Shown in pieces: positions 24,427 to 33,144 of a DNA stretch of 64,000 bases. The notes beneath the pieces are model-generated. The model searched no databases and had not been told where the DNA came from. It worked only from the letters and a program-made list of their open reading frames with translations. The stretch comes from Stackebrandtia endophytica. GTDB taxonomy: Bacteria; Actinomycetota; Actinomycetes; Mycobacteriales; Micromonosporaceae. A program made the translations under genes and the position numbers. Position 1 is the first letter of the stretch. Each line of letters starts with the position of its first letter. The stretch spans positions 186,001 through 250,000 of the forward strand of contig NZ_VFOW01000001.1 of the NCBI RefSeq assembly GCF_006716355.1. The letters run 5' to 3'.

Positions 24427-24750
24427 CTAGATGTTGAAGACGCCGGACCAGTCTGAGGATGCGTTGACCAGGAGCAGCGCGACCGTCGCACCGGGTTCGA
24501 CGGTCGGAACCGGGTTGTCGTCGATGGAGATTCGGCTGAGCCTCAACCGTTCCCGCTTGCCCTGGTAATCGACCTCGAACCATTCGTCGGTGACCGCCGG
24601 TGTCGTCATGCGTCCGGTGACGACGAGGCCGCGACCGGTGATCCGGAAGGTGTCGGTCGGCTCGATGATCGCCATGCCGTCACGGCTGACTCGCGCCGGG
24701 GATGCCGGCTCTGCCGTCTTCCCTCCGAACAGTTTGCTGAAGAGTCCCAC
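24427..24750 (-). CDS. Hypothetical protein with beta-rich domain
   Basis: 107 residues. An amphipathic N-terminal MGLFSKLFGGK helix is followed by an all-beta region (DTFRITGRGLVVTGRM, ERLRLSRISIDDNPVPTVEPGATVALLL) whose FRITGRGLVVTGR...V.PG pattern resembles an EF-Tu domain-2-like beta barrel. It ends just 18 bp from the YozG-like stop on the other strand. I do not recognise a characterised relative. Confidence 0.62.
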   Translation of the reverse strand: MGLFSKLFGGKTAEPASPARVSRDGMAIIEPTDTFRITGRGLVVTGRMTTPAVTDEWFEVDYQGKRERLRLSRISIDDNPVPTVEPGATVALLLVNASSDWSGVFNI

Positions 24751-24857
24751 CGGTACACCGTACCGCCGCGTCGCTCGACTTCATGTTCTCGCGTCCGCTC
24801 GATCACGCGACTTGGTGTGGATGGCTGCTTCACCTCCCCGGACGCTACCGAAAGCGC

Positions 24858-25190
24858 CTAGTTCATGAGCATCATGATCGCCACACCCGGCCAGACCAGA
24901 AACCAGTACAACGACCGCCTGATCAGGCACCAGGCGCGGTGTCGGCCGATGGCCAGAGCCATCAGCGTCACGGCATAGATGACGACGGGAATCGCAGCCA
25001 ACACCGCACGTGCCGCCGGCGGGAACGGCTCGGGCATCGCCAGCGCCAGGGCGATCGCGGTGACGTATATCAGCAGTGTCGTGCCGAGGCCGAGTCCTCC
25101 GTACCACAGCGCGTGTAGGCAGCCTCGCCCCCTGAAGAGTGTTTTCACCCGCTGGCCGCAGCGACAGGTGTAGTCGACGGTCACCGTCAT
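24858..25190 (-). CDS. Small membrane protein with Cys-rich N-terminus
   Basis: 110 residues. The N-terminal VDYTCRCGQRVKTLFRGRGC has a CxC and a further Cys that could form a zinc ribbon, followed by three hydrophobic helices (LGLGTTLLIYVTAIALALAM, AVLAAIPVVIYAVTLMALAIG, SLYWFLVWPGVAIMMLM). Function unrecognised. It stands alone between the beta-rich hypothetical gene and the LacI regulatory region. Confidence 0.55.
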   Translation of the reverse strand: MTVTVDYTCRCGQRVKTLFRGRGCLHALWYGGLGLGTTLLIYVTAIALALAMPEPFPPAARAVLAAIPVVIYAVTLMALAIGRHRAWCLIRRSLYWFLVWPGVAIMMLMN

Positions 25191-25605
25191 TCCGTACTTC
25201 TTTCGCGCCCGGGGTTCACTCGAACCTCTTCGAGTCGGTCAAAGCCAGGGAGTGTACGAGGGCAATGCCAACCGACACCGTGCACTGGCGCGCGAGTCCA
25301 GAAACACCATTTCCAAACGACAACATGGACAAATTTCCAGTCCACAATGGTCACTAGGGAACAACTGCATCACACCGATCCTGACGCCGATCCTGAATGA
25401 GCAATATGGATTATGATGCCATCGAGTGGGGTCGTTACGGATGAAGCGTGGCCCGTGAGCGACCGACCGAAAGGTCTGCCCTTGAATGCGGCCCACGAAT
25501 CCACCTTCCCGCTCGATCCGATACCCACCGACTCCTCGAGCGCACCGGCTCATCGTAGTTATAGAACTGTGACTTGCGTCCGACCGGTGACGGGGACTAC
25601 GGTCT
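25191..25605. other. 415-bp upstream region without a supported gene
   Basis: This region carries the divergent upstream sequences of the small membrane protein gene and the LacI-headed operon. A frame open from 25413 into the LacI gene has no family resemblance before the HTH and contains the operator, so it is not an N-terminal extension. AT-rich patches (for example TAGTTATAGAACTGTGAC at about 25556-25573) may hold the operon promoter. Confidence 0.4.
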
Positions 25606-25636
25606 GCCAAAGCGCTTTGCCAAAGCGCTTTGGCAG
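25606..25636. promoter_or_regulatory. Tandem LacI-type operator
   Basis: Two copies of the perfect 12-bp palindrome CAAAGCGCTTTG (25608-25619 and 25621-25632) stand one base apart. The whole 31-bp block, from TGCC to GGCA, is nearly symmetric. The central CG and CAAAG half-sites are typical of LacI/GalR operators. It sits 17 bp before the LacI ATG, implying autoregulation and control of the downstream operon. Confidence 0.85.
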
Positions 25637-25652
25637 AGGAAAGGCCTGGTCA

Positions 25653-26714
25653 ATGGTCTCTATCGCGGATGTCGCGAAACACGCCGGGGTAAGCCCGACA
25701 ACGGTTTCGCACGCGCTGAGCGGTAAACGAAAAGTTGGCCCCGACGTTCACGCACGGGTCTTGGCGGCCGTGGCGGAGCTGGGTTACGCACCCGGCCGAT
25801 CCGCCCAAAGCCTGGCGAGTGGTCGGACCCGCATCCTCGGATTGATCGTTCCCGACATCGGCAACGGCTACTTCGCCGAACTGGCGCAGGGGGTCGAGCA
25901 GTCGGCGACACTTCGCGGCTACAACGTCCTGCTGTGCACCACGGGGTTCGACTACGAACGGGAGAAACACGCGCTGGAGATGATCCGCTCCCGCGCCGTG
26001 GACGGTGTCGTCTATGCCGCCGGCGCCCCGCCGAGTACCTCCGAGCTGGCCAGATTGCTCGGCGACCTTCCGTTGGTCCTGGTCGATGAGGAGATCCCCG
26101 GCGCCGAGGTCACCGCGTTCGTGTCGGACAACTACGAGGGCGGCAGGCTCGCCGCCCAACACCTGTTGGGTCTGGGCCACCGCGACGTCCTCGTCTTGGA
26201 GGCCAACGCCAACCTGATCAGCAGTCGCGAGCGGGTACGCGGTTTCACCGAGATGTGGTCCACCGCCGGTGCGCCCCCACCGCACATCGTCAGCGGTGGT
26301 TTCACGCACGAGGGCGGCCATCAGGCCGTGGCACCCTTCGGTCAGGCGTTCGCCACCGGTGAACTGTCCGGTCTGTTCGCCGTCAACGATCTGATGGCGC
26401 TCGGCGCGATCGACCGGTTGACCGATGCCGGAGTCGACATCCCCGGTGACGTCTCGGTTCTCGGGTTCGACGACATCAGTTCGACCCGTTATGCCCGGCC
26501 ACGGTTGACCACCATCCGGCAAGACGTCGCCGGGCTGGGCGGCTCGGCGGTCGCGGCACTGGTGACCGCGCTCGACCAGGACCGGGAGCTCGATCCACAG
26601 CGGCACGTGTACCCGGTCGAGTTGATCGTGCGGGATTCCACCTCCGCTCCCAACGCCCATGCCGTCGCCTCGGCAGACGGCATCCGGCCGATTCCCGAGG
26701 AGGTTCCCCGATGA
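25653..26714 (+). CDS. LacI family repressor of the downstream uptake/hydrolase operon
   Basis: 353 residues. HTH: VSIADVAKHAGVSPTTVSHALSGKRKV. Hinge helix: SAQSLASGRTRILGLIVPDIGNGYF. The periplasmic-binding-like sensor domain continues to FDDISSTRYARPRLTTIRQDVAGLG. The stop overlaps the ABC ATPase start (ATGA), so the regulator heads the operon it most likely represses. The tandem CAAAGCGCTTTG operator lies just upstream. Inducer is unknown; a sugar or nucleoside-like breakdown product is plausible given the kinase in the operon. Confidence 0.9.
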   Translation: MVSIADVAKHAGVSPTTVSHALSGKRKVGPDVHARVLAAVAELGYAPGRSAQSLASGRTRILGLIVPDIGNGYFAELAQGVEQSATLRGYNVLLCTTGFDYEREKHALEMIRSRAVDGVVYAAGAPPSTSELARLLGDLPLVLVDEEIPGAEVTAFVSDNYEGGRLAAQHLLGLGHRDVLVLEANANLISSRERVRGFTEMWSTAGAPPPHIVSGGFTHEGGHQAVAPFGQAFATGELSGLFAVNDLMALGAIDRLTDAGVDIPGDVSVLGFDDISSTRYARPRLTTIRQDVAGLGGSAVAALVTALDQDRELDPQRHVYPVELIVRDSTSAPNAHAVASADGIRPIPEEVPR

Positions 26715-27481
26715 CGCAGATAACGCTCGAATCCGTCTCGAAGGTGTTCGCCACGGCGCGCAAGCGCACCGTGGCACTCAACGAGACGTCGCTGACCATC
26801 GATGATTGCGAAACCGTCTGTGTGGTCGGACCCAGCGGGTGCGGTAAGACCACGATGTTGAACCTCATCGCCGGGTTCATTCAACCGACCGACGGGTCCA
26901 TCAGCCTCGACGGCCGCGAGGTCACCGGTCCCGCCGCCGATCGCGCGGTCGTGTTTCAAGCCGACGCGGTGTTCCCCTGGCTGACCGTGGCCGACAACGT
27001 CGCGTTCGGGCTGCGAATGCAACGTGCCTCTCGCACCGAGCGAGCCGAACGGGTCGAACGGTTCCTCGACCTGGTCGGGTTGACCGATTTCGCCAAGGCC
27101 TATCCGAAGGAGCTCTCCGGCGGAATGCGCAAGCGAGTGGATCTGGCGCGCGCCTACGCCAGCGGGCCCGAGGTCCTACTTCTCGACGAACCGTTCGGCG
27201 CCCTCGACCTGTTCACCAAGGAGAACATGTGGACGGCGCTGGCCCGGGTGGCGGCGGCCGAACCCAAGACCATCGTGTTCGTCACCCATGACATCGAGGA
27301 GGCTCTCTTCCTCGGCGACCGCGTCATCGTGATGACACCTCGACCGGCCAGGGTGCACAGCGTCATCGAGGTGCCCTTCGGCCCCGACCGGACGCTGGAT
27401 CTGCGCGCCGACCCGAAGTTCCAGGCACTGCGTATCGACATCGCTCACTCGCTCAGGGAGGTCCACGATGGCGCGGCTTGA
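26711..27481 (+). CDS. ABC transporter ATPase, nitrate/sulfonate/ThiZ type
   Basis: 256 residues with Walker A GPSGCGKTTMLN, signature ELSGGMRKRVDLARAYA, Walker B VLLLDEPFGALD and H-loop FVTHDIEEALFLGDRV. This matches the SsuB/TauB/ThiZ group of importers. Its start overlaps the LacI stop and its end overlaps the permease start. It energises uptake with the permease and the THI5/NMT1-like lipoprotein encoded next. Confidence 0.92.
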   Translation: MTQITLESVSKVFATARKRTVALNETSLTIDDCETVCVVGPSGCGKTTMLNLIAGFIQPTDGSISLDGREVTGPAADRAVVFQADAVFPWLTVADNVAFGLRMQRASRTERAERVERFLDLVGLTDFAKAYPKELSGGMRKRVDLARAYASGPEVLLLDEPFGALDLFTKENMWTALARVAAAEPKTIVFVTHDIEEALFLGDRVIVMTPRPARVHSVIEVPFGPDRTLDLRADPKFQALRIDIAHSLREVHDGAA

Positions 27482-28289
27482 TGAGAAGACCCCGGCAGTC
27501 GCGGTGGCACCACCGACCGCTCCCGCAGCCGCACCCCGGCGCGGATTCGGTCCGTTGATCAGCGTCGGTGTCATCACCGCGTTGCTGATCGCGTGGTGGG
27601 TCGCCACCACCGGGACCGGCGCGGTCAAACCGCTCTATCTGCCGTCGCCGGAAGCGCTGTGGGAGTCGGTGACGACGCTGAACACGCAGCTGTTGGCCGA
27701 TGTCGGCGCCACCCTGGGCAGGGTCTTGGCGTCCTGGATCGGCGGTTCCGCACTGGGCGTCCTGGTCGGTCTGGCGATGGCACGCACCCGGTGGCTCATT
27801 TACGCACTCAACCCGATCATCGAAGCGGTGCGTCCGGTGCCGCCCGTCGCCCTCATCCCGTTCGTGATCCTGTGGTTCGGGATCGGCGACAGCGGCAAGC
27901 TCTTCCTGGGCGCGCTCGCCTGTTTCATGGTCATGGTCGTCAACACGACGGTAGCCGTCGGCAACGTGCCGCCGGTCTACCTTCAGGCGGCTCGATCGCT
28001 GGGTGCCGGCAGCGGGCAGGTCTACCGGTCGGTGGTCCTCCCGGCGATCGTGCCGGAGATCCTGTCGGGCTTCCGCATCGGGAGCGCCCTGGCCTTCGCG
28101 GTCGTGGTCGCGGCCGAGTTCCTCGGAGCCGACGCCGGTATCGGCCGGTTGATCATGCAGGCCAGCCGAACCCTGAACACCTCGGTCGTTCTACTCGGGA
28201 CGATCTGCATCGCTCTCATGGCGGTTGTACTCGATCAGGCCATCTCCCGGATCAGCGCCCACATCACCCGCTGGGCGGCACAGCGCTGA
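27468..28289 (+). CDS. ABC transporter permease, SsuC/ThiX type
   Basis: 273 residues. Pro/Ala-rich N-terminus, then about six membrane helices, and the cytoplasmic EAA-loop equivalent LQAARSLGAGSGQVYRSVVLPAIVPEILSGFRIGSALAF, which contacts the ATPase. The start lies 14 bases inside the ATPase gene. One copy is present, so the channel is probably a homodimer. Confidence 0.9.
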   Translation: MARLDEKTPAVAVAPPTAPAAAPRRGFGPLISVGVITALLIAWWVATTGTGAVKPLYLPSPEALWESVTTLNTQLLADVGATLGRVLASWIGGSALGVLVGLAMARTRWLIYALNPIIEAVRPVPPVALIPFVILWFGIGDSGKLFLGALACFMVMVVNTTVAVGNVPPVYLQAARSLGAGSGQVYRSVVLPAIVPEILSGFRIGSALAFAVVVAAEFLGADAGIGRLIMQASRTLNTSVVLLGTICIALMAVVLDQAISRISAHITRWAAQR

Positions 28290-28361
28290 TCACCTCCACT
28301 CCTCGAACACACGGCGACTCCTCGCCACGTGACGGGGACGGCCCCAACGAAAGGAAACACG

Positions 28362-29477
28362 ATGAAATCCGTGAACCGCCTCGCGGCGGCGTCGGTGGTC
28401 GCCGCGTTGGCGCTCACCGGTTGCGCCGGTGGCGGCGACACTTTGGAAGAGGGCGCCGACGGCCTCACCAAGCTCACCATCGGGATCTCCCCGTTCCAGG
28501 ACACCTACCTGCCGATCATCGGTGAGGAACAGGGCTGGTTCGAGGAGGCCGGGCTCGACGTCGAGCTCAAATCGCTGGCGTGGAACGCGATCACACCGGC
28601 ACTCATCTCCGGCGATGTCGACATGGCCGTCAACAACACCACCGGTGTCGTGTCGATCGCCAACTCCGACCCCGACATCGTCTACGCCTACGGCTGGAAC
28701 CCGTTCACCGAGGGTTCGGCCCTGATGATCCGCGACGACGGAAACCTCAAGACCATCGACGAGCTCGAATCCGAGTTGGGCGACCGTGAGGAGGCGCGGA
28801 CCGCGATGATCGAGAGCCTGGCGGGCAAGACCATCGTGACGACACTGGCAACCGACATGGGTAAGCAGATCAACGACGCGTTGACCTCCGTCGGCATGGA
28901 CGAGACCGATGTCGAGTTCGTCGACATGGACCCGGATGCCGGGCTGGCCGCGTTCCTCAGTGGAACCGGTGACGCCTACCTCGGTGGTGTTCCCCAGCGG
29001 TCACGGGCTCTCGATGAGGGAATGCAGATCGGGCTCTCCGGGCCGGAACTGGCTCCGCCTCCGATCAACGGCATCATCACCAAGCGCGGATACGTCGAGA
29101 ACAATCAGGACGCGATCCTGGCATTCCTCAACGTCATGCATCGGATCGTTCGTTACTGTGACGCCGAAACCGATGCGTGCGGCACCACGATCACCGACCG
29201 GTTGAACGAGGAGACCGCGGCCGGGCTCACCCTCGACGGGTTCAAGGAGTACTGGCAGAACATCGAGCTGTACGCGGGTAACGCTGCGGACGCGAAGTCG
29301 ATGATCCTCGACGAGGGCGGCGTCGCCTACTGGAAGGCGACCTGGGACAGCGACAACTCCTATCTCGTCGACACCGGCGCGATTCCCGCGCCGGTCGACA
29401 CCGGTGACCACTTCCTGATGCAGGACATCTGGGACGCCTATGTCGCCGAGTACGGCGCCGACGAGACCGGCTATTAG
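28362..29477 (+). CDS. NMT1/THI5-like substrate-binding lipoprotein
   Basis: 371 residues with a type II signal peptide (MKSVNRLAAASVVAALALTG then Cys). The mature protein has the NMT1/THI5-like fold: TIGISPFQDTYLPIIGEEQGWFEEAGLDVELKSLAW, then SGDVDMAVNNTTG. Relatives bind nitrate, taurine, riboflavin or pyrimidine precursors of thiamine. The start at 28362 has AAAGGA upstream. No thiamine-biosynthesis gene is near, so the ligand is not assigned. It is a membrane-anchored partner of the preceding permease and ATPase. Confidence 0.9.
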   Translation: MKSVNRLAAASVVAALALTGCAGGGDTLEEGADGLTKLTIGISPFQDTYLPIIGEEQGWFEEAGLDVELKSLAWNAITPALISGDVDMAVNNTTGVVSIANSDPDIVYAYGWNPFTEGSALMIRDDGNLKTIDELESELGDREEARTAMIESLAGKTIVTTLATDMGKQINDALTSVGMDETDVEFVDMDPDAGLAAFLSGTGDAYLGGVPQRSRALDEGMQIGLSGPELAPPPINGIITKRGYVENNQDAILAFLNVMHRIVRYCDAETDACGTTITDRLNEETAAGLTLDGFKEYWQNIELYAGNAADAKSMILDEGGVAYWKATWDSDNSYLVDTGAIPAPVDTGDHFLMQDIWDAYVAEYGADETGY

Positions 29478-29487
29478 AAAGGTATCG

Positions 29488-30318
29488 ATGACGATGAGCG
29501 TGAAGATCCACCACATCGTGACCGGGGAGCTGGAGAGTTCCCTCTCGGTGTCACTCCTGAACTCCGGTGCGCATCCCGAGCTGGCCGAGACGGATCGGCT
29601 GCCGTACGGCTTCCGGGACGACATCGTGCGACGCGACGGCTCGGTCCACAAAGGGGTGATGGTTCCCGTTCCGGTCTGGCTTCTGGAGGGGACGGACCAG
29701 ACGATCCTGATCGACACGGGTCTGGGTGACATCGACGAGGTGTCGCGGATGCAGAGTCGTTACGGCGTCGACTTCGTCGCCTCACGCTCATCGGACCAGG
29801 ACATCGTGGCGGGCCTGGCCCGCCACGGTGTAGAACCCGGTGACGTCGACGTGGTCGTGTTGACGCACCTGCACTTCGACCACATCGGAAACAACGAGCT
29901 GTTTCCCAACGCCACGTTCATCGTGCAACGGGACGAGCTTCCACAGGCGACCGAGCCACCACGTTTCTGCATGTTCTACTACCCCGAGTACGCCTACAAG
30001 GTCGAGGCGGTCCGCGACCGCCTGCGCGTCATCGACGGTGACGTGAGGATCAATCCGGCGGTGCGGTTGGTCAAGATCGGGGGCCACACACCCGGATGCA
30101 TGGTCGTCATGGTCGACACCGATCTCGGGACGGTGTGTTTGACCAGCGACGTGATGTACAACTACAAGAACCTCGAGCTGAACTGGCCCATGGGGTCGTT
30201 CTGGGATCTGCCCGAACTTATGGCGGGTTACGACCGGCTGCACCGCGAGGCCGATCTCATCGTCCCCGAACACGACTGGAAGTTCCTCGAGCTGTTCCCC
30301 ACGGGAACGATCGGATGA
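29488..30318 (+). CDS. Metallo-beta-lactamase-fold hydrolase, lactonase-like
   Basis: 276 residues. Metal motif VLTHLHFDHIGNNELF gives HxHxDH, followed by GGHTPGCMVVMV (third His) and LTSDVMYNYKNLE with the bridging Asp, and a late LIVPEHDWKF His. Domain order matches N-acyl-homoserine lactonase or other cyclic-ester hydrolases of the MBL superfamily. ATG 29488 has AGAAAGG upstream and lies 10 bp after the lipoprotein stop. Within the operon it probably opens or hydrolyses the imported compound. True quorum quenching is only an alternative. Confidence 0.83.
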   Translation: MTMSVKIHHIVTGELESSLSVSLLNSGAHPELAETDRLPYGFRDDIVRRDGSVHKGVMVPVPVWLLEGTDQTILIDTGLGDIDEVSRMQSRYGVDFVASRSSDQDIVAGLARHGVEPGDVDVVVLTHLHFDHIGNNELFPNATFIVQRDELPQATEPPRFCMFYYPEYAYKVEAVRDRLRVIDGDVRINPAVRLVKIGGHTPGCMVVMVDTDLGTVCLTSDVMYNYKNLELNWPMGSFWDLPELMAGYDRLHREADLIVPEHDWKFLELFPTGTIG

Positions 30319-30332
30319 AAGGGTCGCAAGAC

Positions 30333-31079
30333 ATGAAGAAGGCGCTGCTTCTGGGGGAATCGTGGACCACGCACATGATCCACCAGAAGGGATTCGACAG
30401 CTTCACCACGACCGAGTACGTCGAGGGAGGCCAAGAGTACGCCAAAGCGTTGCGCGACAACGGATGGCAGGTCGAGCACGTGCCGGCGCACGCGATCGAG
30501 ACGGCGTTTCCGGGTGACCTCGACGCGCTGCGGGCCTATGATCTCGTGGTCATCAGTGACGTCGGGGTGAACACGTTCCTGTTGTCGCGCGTGGTGTTCA
30601 ACACCAGTGCCACCGAACCGAACCGACTCGCCCTCATCCGCGAGTACGTCCTCGGCGGCGGCGGACTGCTGATGGTCGGTGGTTACCTGTCGTTCTCCGG
30701 CATCGACGCCAAGGCGGGATATGCCAACAGTCCGATCGGGGACCTTCTGCCCGTGGAGATCCTGGAGGTCGACGACCGCGCCGAACATCCCGAGGGCGCC
30801 GTGGTCAAGGTCCTCGACCCGCAGCACCCGGCGTTGGGAGACGTCGGCTCGTCCTGGCCGACCCTGTTGGGCTTCAACCGAACCAAGCCGAAGGATGACG
30901 CCGAGGTCCTCGCCGAGGTCAACGGCCACCCGTTGGTGGCGCTCACCTCCGCGGGCGCCGGCCGTACCGGGGTGTTCACTTCGGACATGTCACCGCATTG
31001 GGCACCGCCGCCGTTCATGCAATGGCCCGGATACACACCACTGTGGAACGCGTTGTCGACCTGGATCGCCGGCGGCTGA
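30333..31079 (+). CDS. Glutamine amidotransferase-like (DUF1355/PF07090-type) protein
   Basis: 248 residues from ATG 30333 (GAAAGGG upstream). An ATG at 30315 overlapping the previous stop is the alternative. KKALLLGESWTTHMIHQKGFDSF begins the class I glutamine-amidotransferase-like fold. At the expected nucleophile elbow the sequence is GLLMVGGYLSF, with no Cys, so ammonia-transfer chemistry is unlikely. C-terminal HWAPPPFMQWPGYTPLW is a family mark. These proteins often stand in sugar or lactone catabolic operons; exact activity is unknown. Confidence 0.75.
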   Translation: MKKALLLGESWTTHMIHQKGFDSFTTTEYVEGGQEYAKALRDNGWQVEHVPAHAIETAFPGDLDALRAYDLVVISDVGVNTFLLSRVVFNTSATEPNRLALIREYVLGGGGLLMVGGYLSFSGIDAKAGYANSPIGDLLPVEILEVDDRAEHPEGAVVKVLDPQHPALGDVGSSWPTLLGFNRTKPKDDAEVLAEVNGHPLVALTSAGAGRTGVFTSDMSPHWAPPPFMQWPGYTPLWNALSTWIAGG

Positions 31080-31165
31080 GGCACCGGCCCGGGGCGGACG
31101 GTACCGTTCGTCCCGGGCCACCCGAGCCCCATCCGCCCACCATCCACTCTGCACAAGGAGACACC

Positions 31166-32059
31166 GTGTCAGGCAGCACCGGCAGGCCACCCGAAGTCGC
31201 GGTCGTCGGCTCGATCAACATCGACCTGGTCACCACCGTGGAGCGGCACGCTCTTCCAGGCGAGACGATACTCGCCTCCGATTACACCGAATCGTTGGGC
31301 GGCAAGGGCTTTAATCAAGCGATCGCGGCCGCCAAGCGAGTGCCGACGCATCTGATCGGTTGCGTAGGCGATGACGCGTTCGGTGCGCGGGCGATGCAGA
31401 CCGCCGAAGGTCGTGGCGTCTCGGTGACCGAAGTCGCTCACACCGACACACCGACCGGACGCGCGCTGATCGAGGTCGCCCGCGGGGGCGAGAACCGCAT
31501 CGTCGTCGCACCGCTGGCCAATCACGTTCTGACCGCCGAGCGGGTCACCGCCGCACTCGATCGGCTGCGGCCGGTCGCCGTACTCACCCAGCTGGAAATC
31601 CCGCTCGACACGGTGGAGGCGACCGCATCCTGGTGCCGGGCCAACGATGCGCGGTTCATACTCAACCCCAGTCCGGTGGCGACGCTGCCGCCTGAGATCC
31701 TCGCGGTGGCCGACCCGCTGATCGTCAACGAGCGGGAGGCCGAAGCACTGCTCACCGTCCTTCCCAACGCCGAACGGGTCGACGTGACCGATCACGCCGC
31801 CGCTGCCGAAGCGCTGCGGAGAGTCGCCCGCTCCGTCGTGATCACCGCCGGCGCGAAGGGCGCCACCTTCACCGATGAAGCCGACAGTGGACACTCGGCC
31901 GGCACACGGGTCGAGGTCGTCGACACCACCGGAGCCGGAGACGAGTTCGCCGGGACGCTGTTGGCGGCCCTGGCCACCGGCGAGACACTCGGTCGGGCGA
32001 CGATCCTGGCGAACACCTCGGCCGCCGTCCTGGTGGCGACCGCACGCTCCCGGAGATGA
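31166..32059 (+). CDS. PfkB/ribokinase-family carbohydrate kinase
   Basis: 297 residues from GTG 31166 (AAGGAG upstream; earlier in-frame codons are excluded by the ribosome site). VVGSINIDLVTTVERHALPGETI and ESLGGKGFNQAIAAAKR form the sugar-binding entry. VEVVDTTGAGDEFAGTLLAAL has the anion hole and catalytic Asp. The family phosphorylates ribose, nucleosides or related sugars. It is the last gene of the LacI operon and could phosphorylate the product released by the hydrolase. It is distinct from the ribokinase at 50448. Confidence 0.9.
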   Translation: MSGSTGRPPEVAVVGSINIDLVTTVERHALPGETILASDYTESLGGKGFNQAIAAAKRVPTHLIGCVGDDAFGARAMQTAEGRGVSVTEVAHTDTPTGRALIEVARGGENRIVVAPLANHVLTAERVTAALDRLRPVAVLTQLEIPLDTVEATASWCRANDARFILNPSPVATLPPEILAVADPLIVNEREAEALLTVLPNAERVDVTDHAAAAEALRRVARSVVITAGAKGATFTDEADSGHSAGTRVEVVDTTGAGDEFAGTLLAALATGETLGRATILANTSAAVLVATARSRR

Positions 32060-32167
32060 GACCTGACCGTAGAACGTACGAGGTGCCGCACCGGGCCCCC
32101 TCAAAGCCGATGACGATCCCGAGCGGCGGGCACGCCGCCTCGATGTGCACGGAGTCTCCGTCACCTC

Positions 32168-32189
32168 AAGGGGAGCAGCCGCTCCCCTT
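32168..32189. terminator. Operon-end terminator hairpin
   Basis: Perfect 9-bp stem, AAGGGGAGC (32168-32176) with GCTCCCCTT (32181-32189), and a 4-base loop, located between the convergent kinase and methyltransferase genes. It ends with TTC rather than a long U run. Confidence 0.65.
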
Positions 32190-32202
32190 CACCGGCTCCG
32201 CC

Positions 32203-33045
32203 TCACGTCGGACGCCAGATCACCACTTCGATGGGACCGAGGCGCTCGCTGAAGCGACCCGTCGCGGTCGCCTCGGTCAAGAGGTGCCGCAACTCCAGCT
32301 CGAACGCACCGAGACGATCGGCGAACAGGTGCGGCGCGGAGCTCGACAGTGAGAACACCGCCGAGACCACCTCGTCGATGTCCCGTTCGACGATCCGGTC
32401 GTCGGTGACGACAATCCGGCTCGGTCCGGCGAATCCGGCACGCCGCATCACGATCTCCTCGCCAGAGCGGGTGCCGTCGGGCAGTGTCCCCCGTCCGGCT
32501 CGGCGGACCGGCCCCAGGTATCGGGTGACCAGTTCGTCGATCCTGTGCCACGGCGGAGCCGAATGCGTGGCGTCGACCGCCCCGCGGTGTGTGGTACCGC
32601 CGACGTGAATCCAGGCGCCATCCGGGCTCAACATGCCCCGAACTCGACAGGCGACCAGATCCCGATCCATCCAGTGGAACGACTGCCCGAACGAGACCGC
32701 GCGGAAGGTGCCCAGGTCGGCCGGCAGATCCTCAGCCCTCAGGTGGCACCACTCGACATTCGACACTCCGGCCCGGTCGGCGAGCCGGCCTGCTTCGGCG
32801 AGCATGTCGGGGTCGGCGTCGATTCCCACAGCCGAGGCGAACAACGGAGCCAACGGAATCGTCAACGACCCCGGTCCACAACCGACGTCCAGTAGGCGTC
32901 CGGTTCCGGCACCGCCGAGCGCCTCAGCGACGGCCTCGGCCACCGAGGGCGGATACGGCATGCGGCCGACACCGTAGTGCGCGGCGCTTCCGGCGAACAA
33001 CGTCTCATCCCAGGCCCACTCGTCCACCGGCAGAAGCCTACGCAT
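32203..33045 (-). CDS. SAM-dependent class I methyltransferase
   Basis: About 280 residues from the internal ATG at 33045. Motif I RLLDVGCGPGSLTIPLAPLF, motif II AVGIDADPDMLAEA and post-motif FRAVSFGQSFHWMDRDLV are typical of the Methyltransf_11 group. Residues before the opening VDEWAWDETLFAGSAAHYGVGRMPYPP are uncertain because no clear ribosome site marks the start; an in-frame ATG exists at 33093. Substrate is unknown. It is divergent from the DUF2071 gene. Confidence 0.84.
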   Translation of the reverse strand: MRRLLPVDEWAWDETLFAGSAAHYGVGRMPYPPSVAEAVAEALGGAGTGRLLDVGCGPGSLTIPLAPLFASAVGIDADPDMLAEAGRLADRAGVSNVEWCHLRAEDLPADLGTFRAVSFGQSFHWMDRDLVACRVRGMLSPDGAWIHVGGTTHRGAVDATHSAPPWHRIDELVTRYLGPVRRAGRGTLPDGTRSGEEIVMRRAGFAGPSRIVVTDDRIVERDIDEVVSAVFSLSSSAPHLFADRLGAFELELRHLLTEATATGRFSERLGPIEVVIWRPT

Positions 33046-33144
33046 CCGGCGACGAATCGGAACACACCACGACCGCGAACCAAGCACTCTCACAGGTCGA
33101 ATCGGTCACCACACCCACCGGGCGAACCCGTCGGCCATGATTAC

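Noticed and set aside
25413-25652. N-terminal extension of the LacI regulator
   Set aside because: The added 80 residues have no family match and cover the operator; the HTH begins right after ATG 25653.
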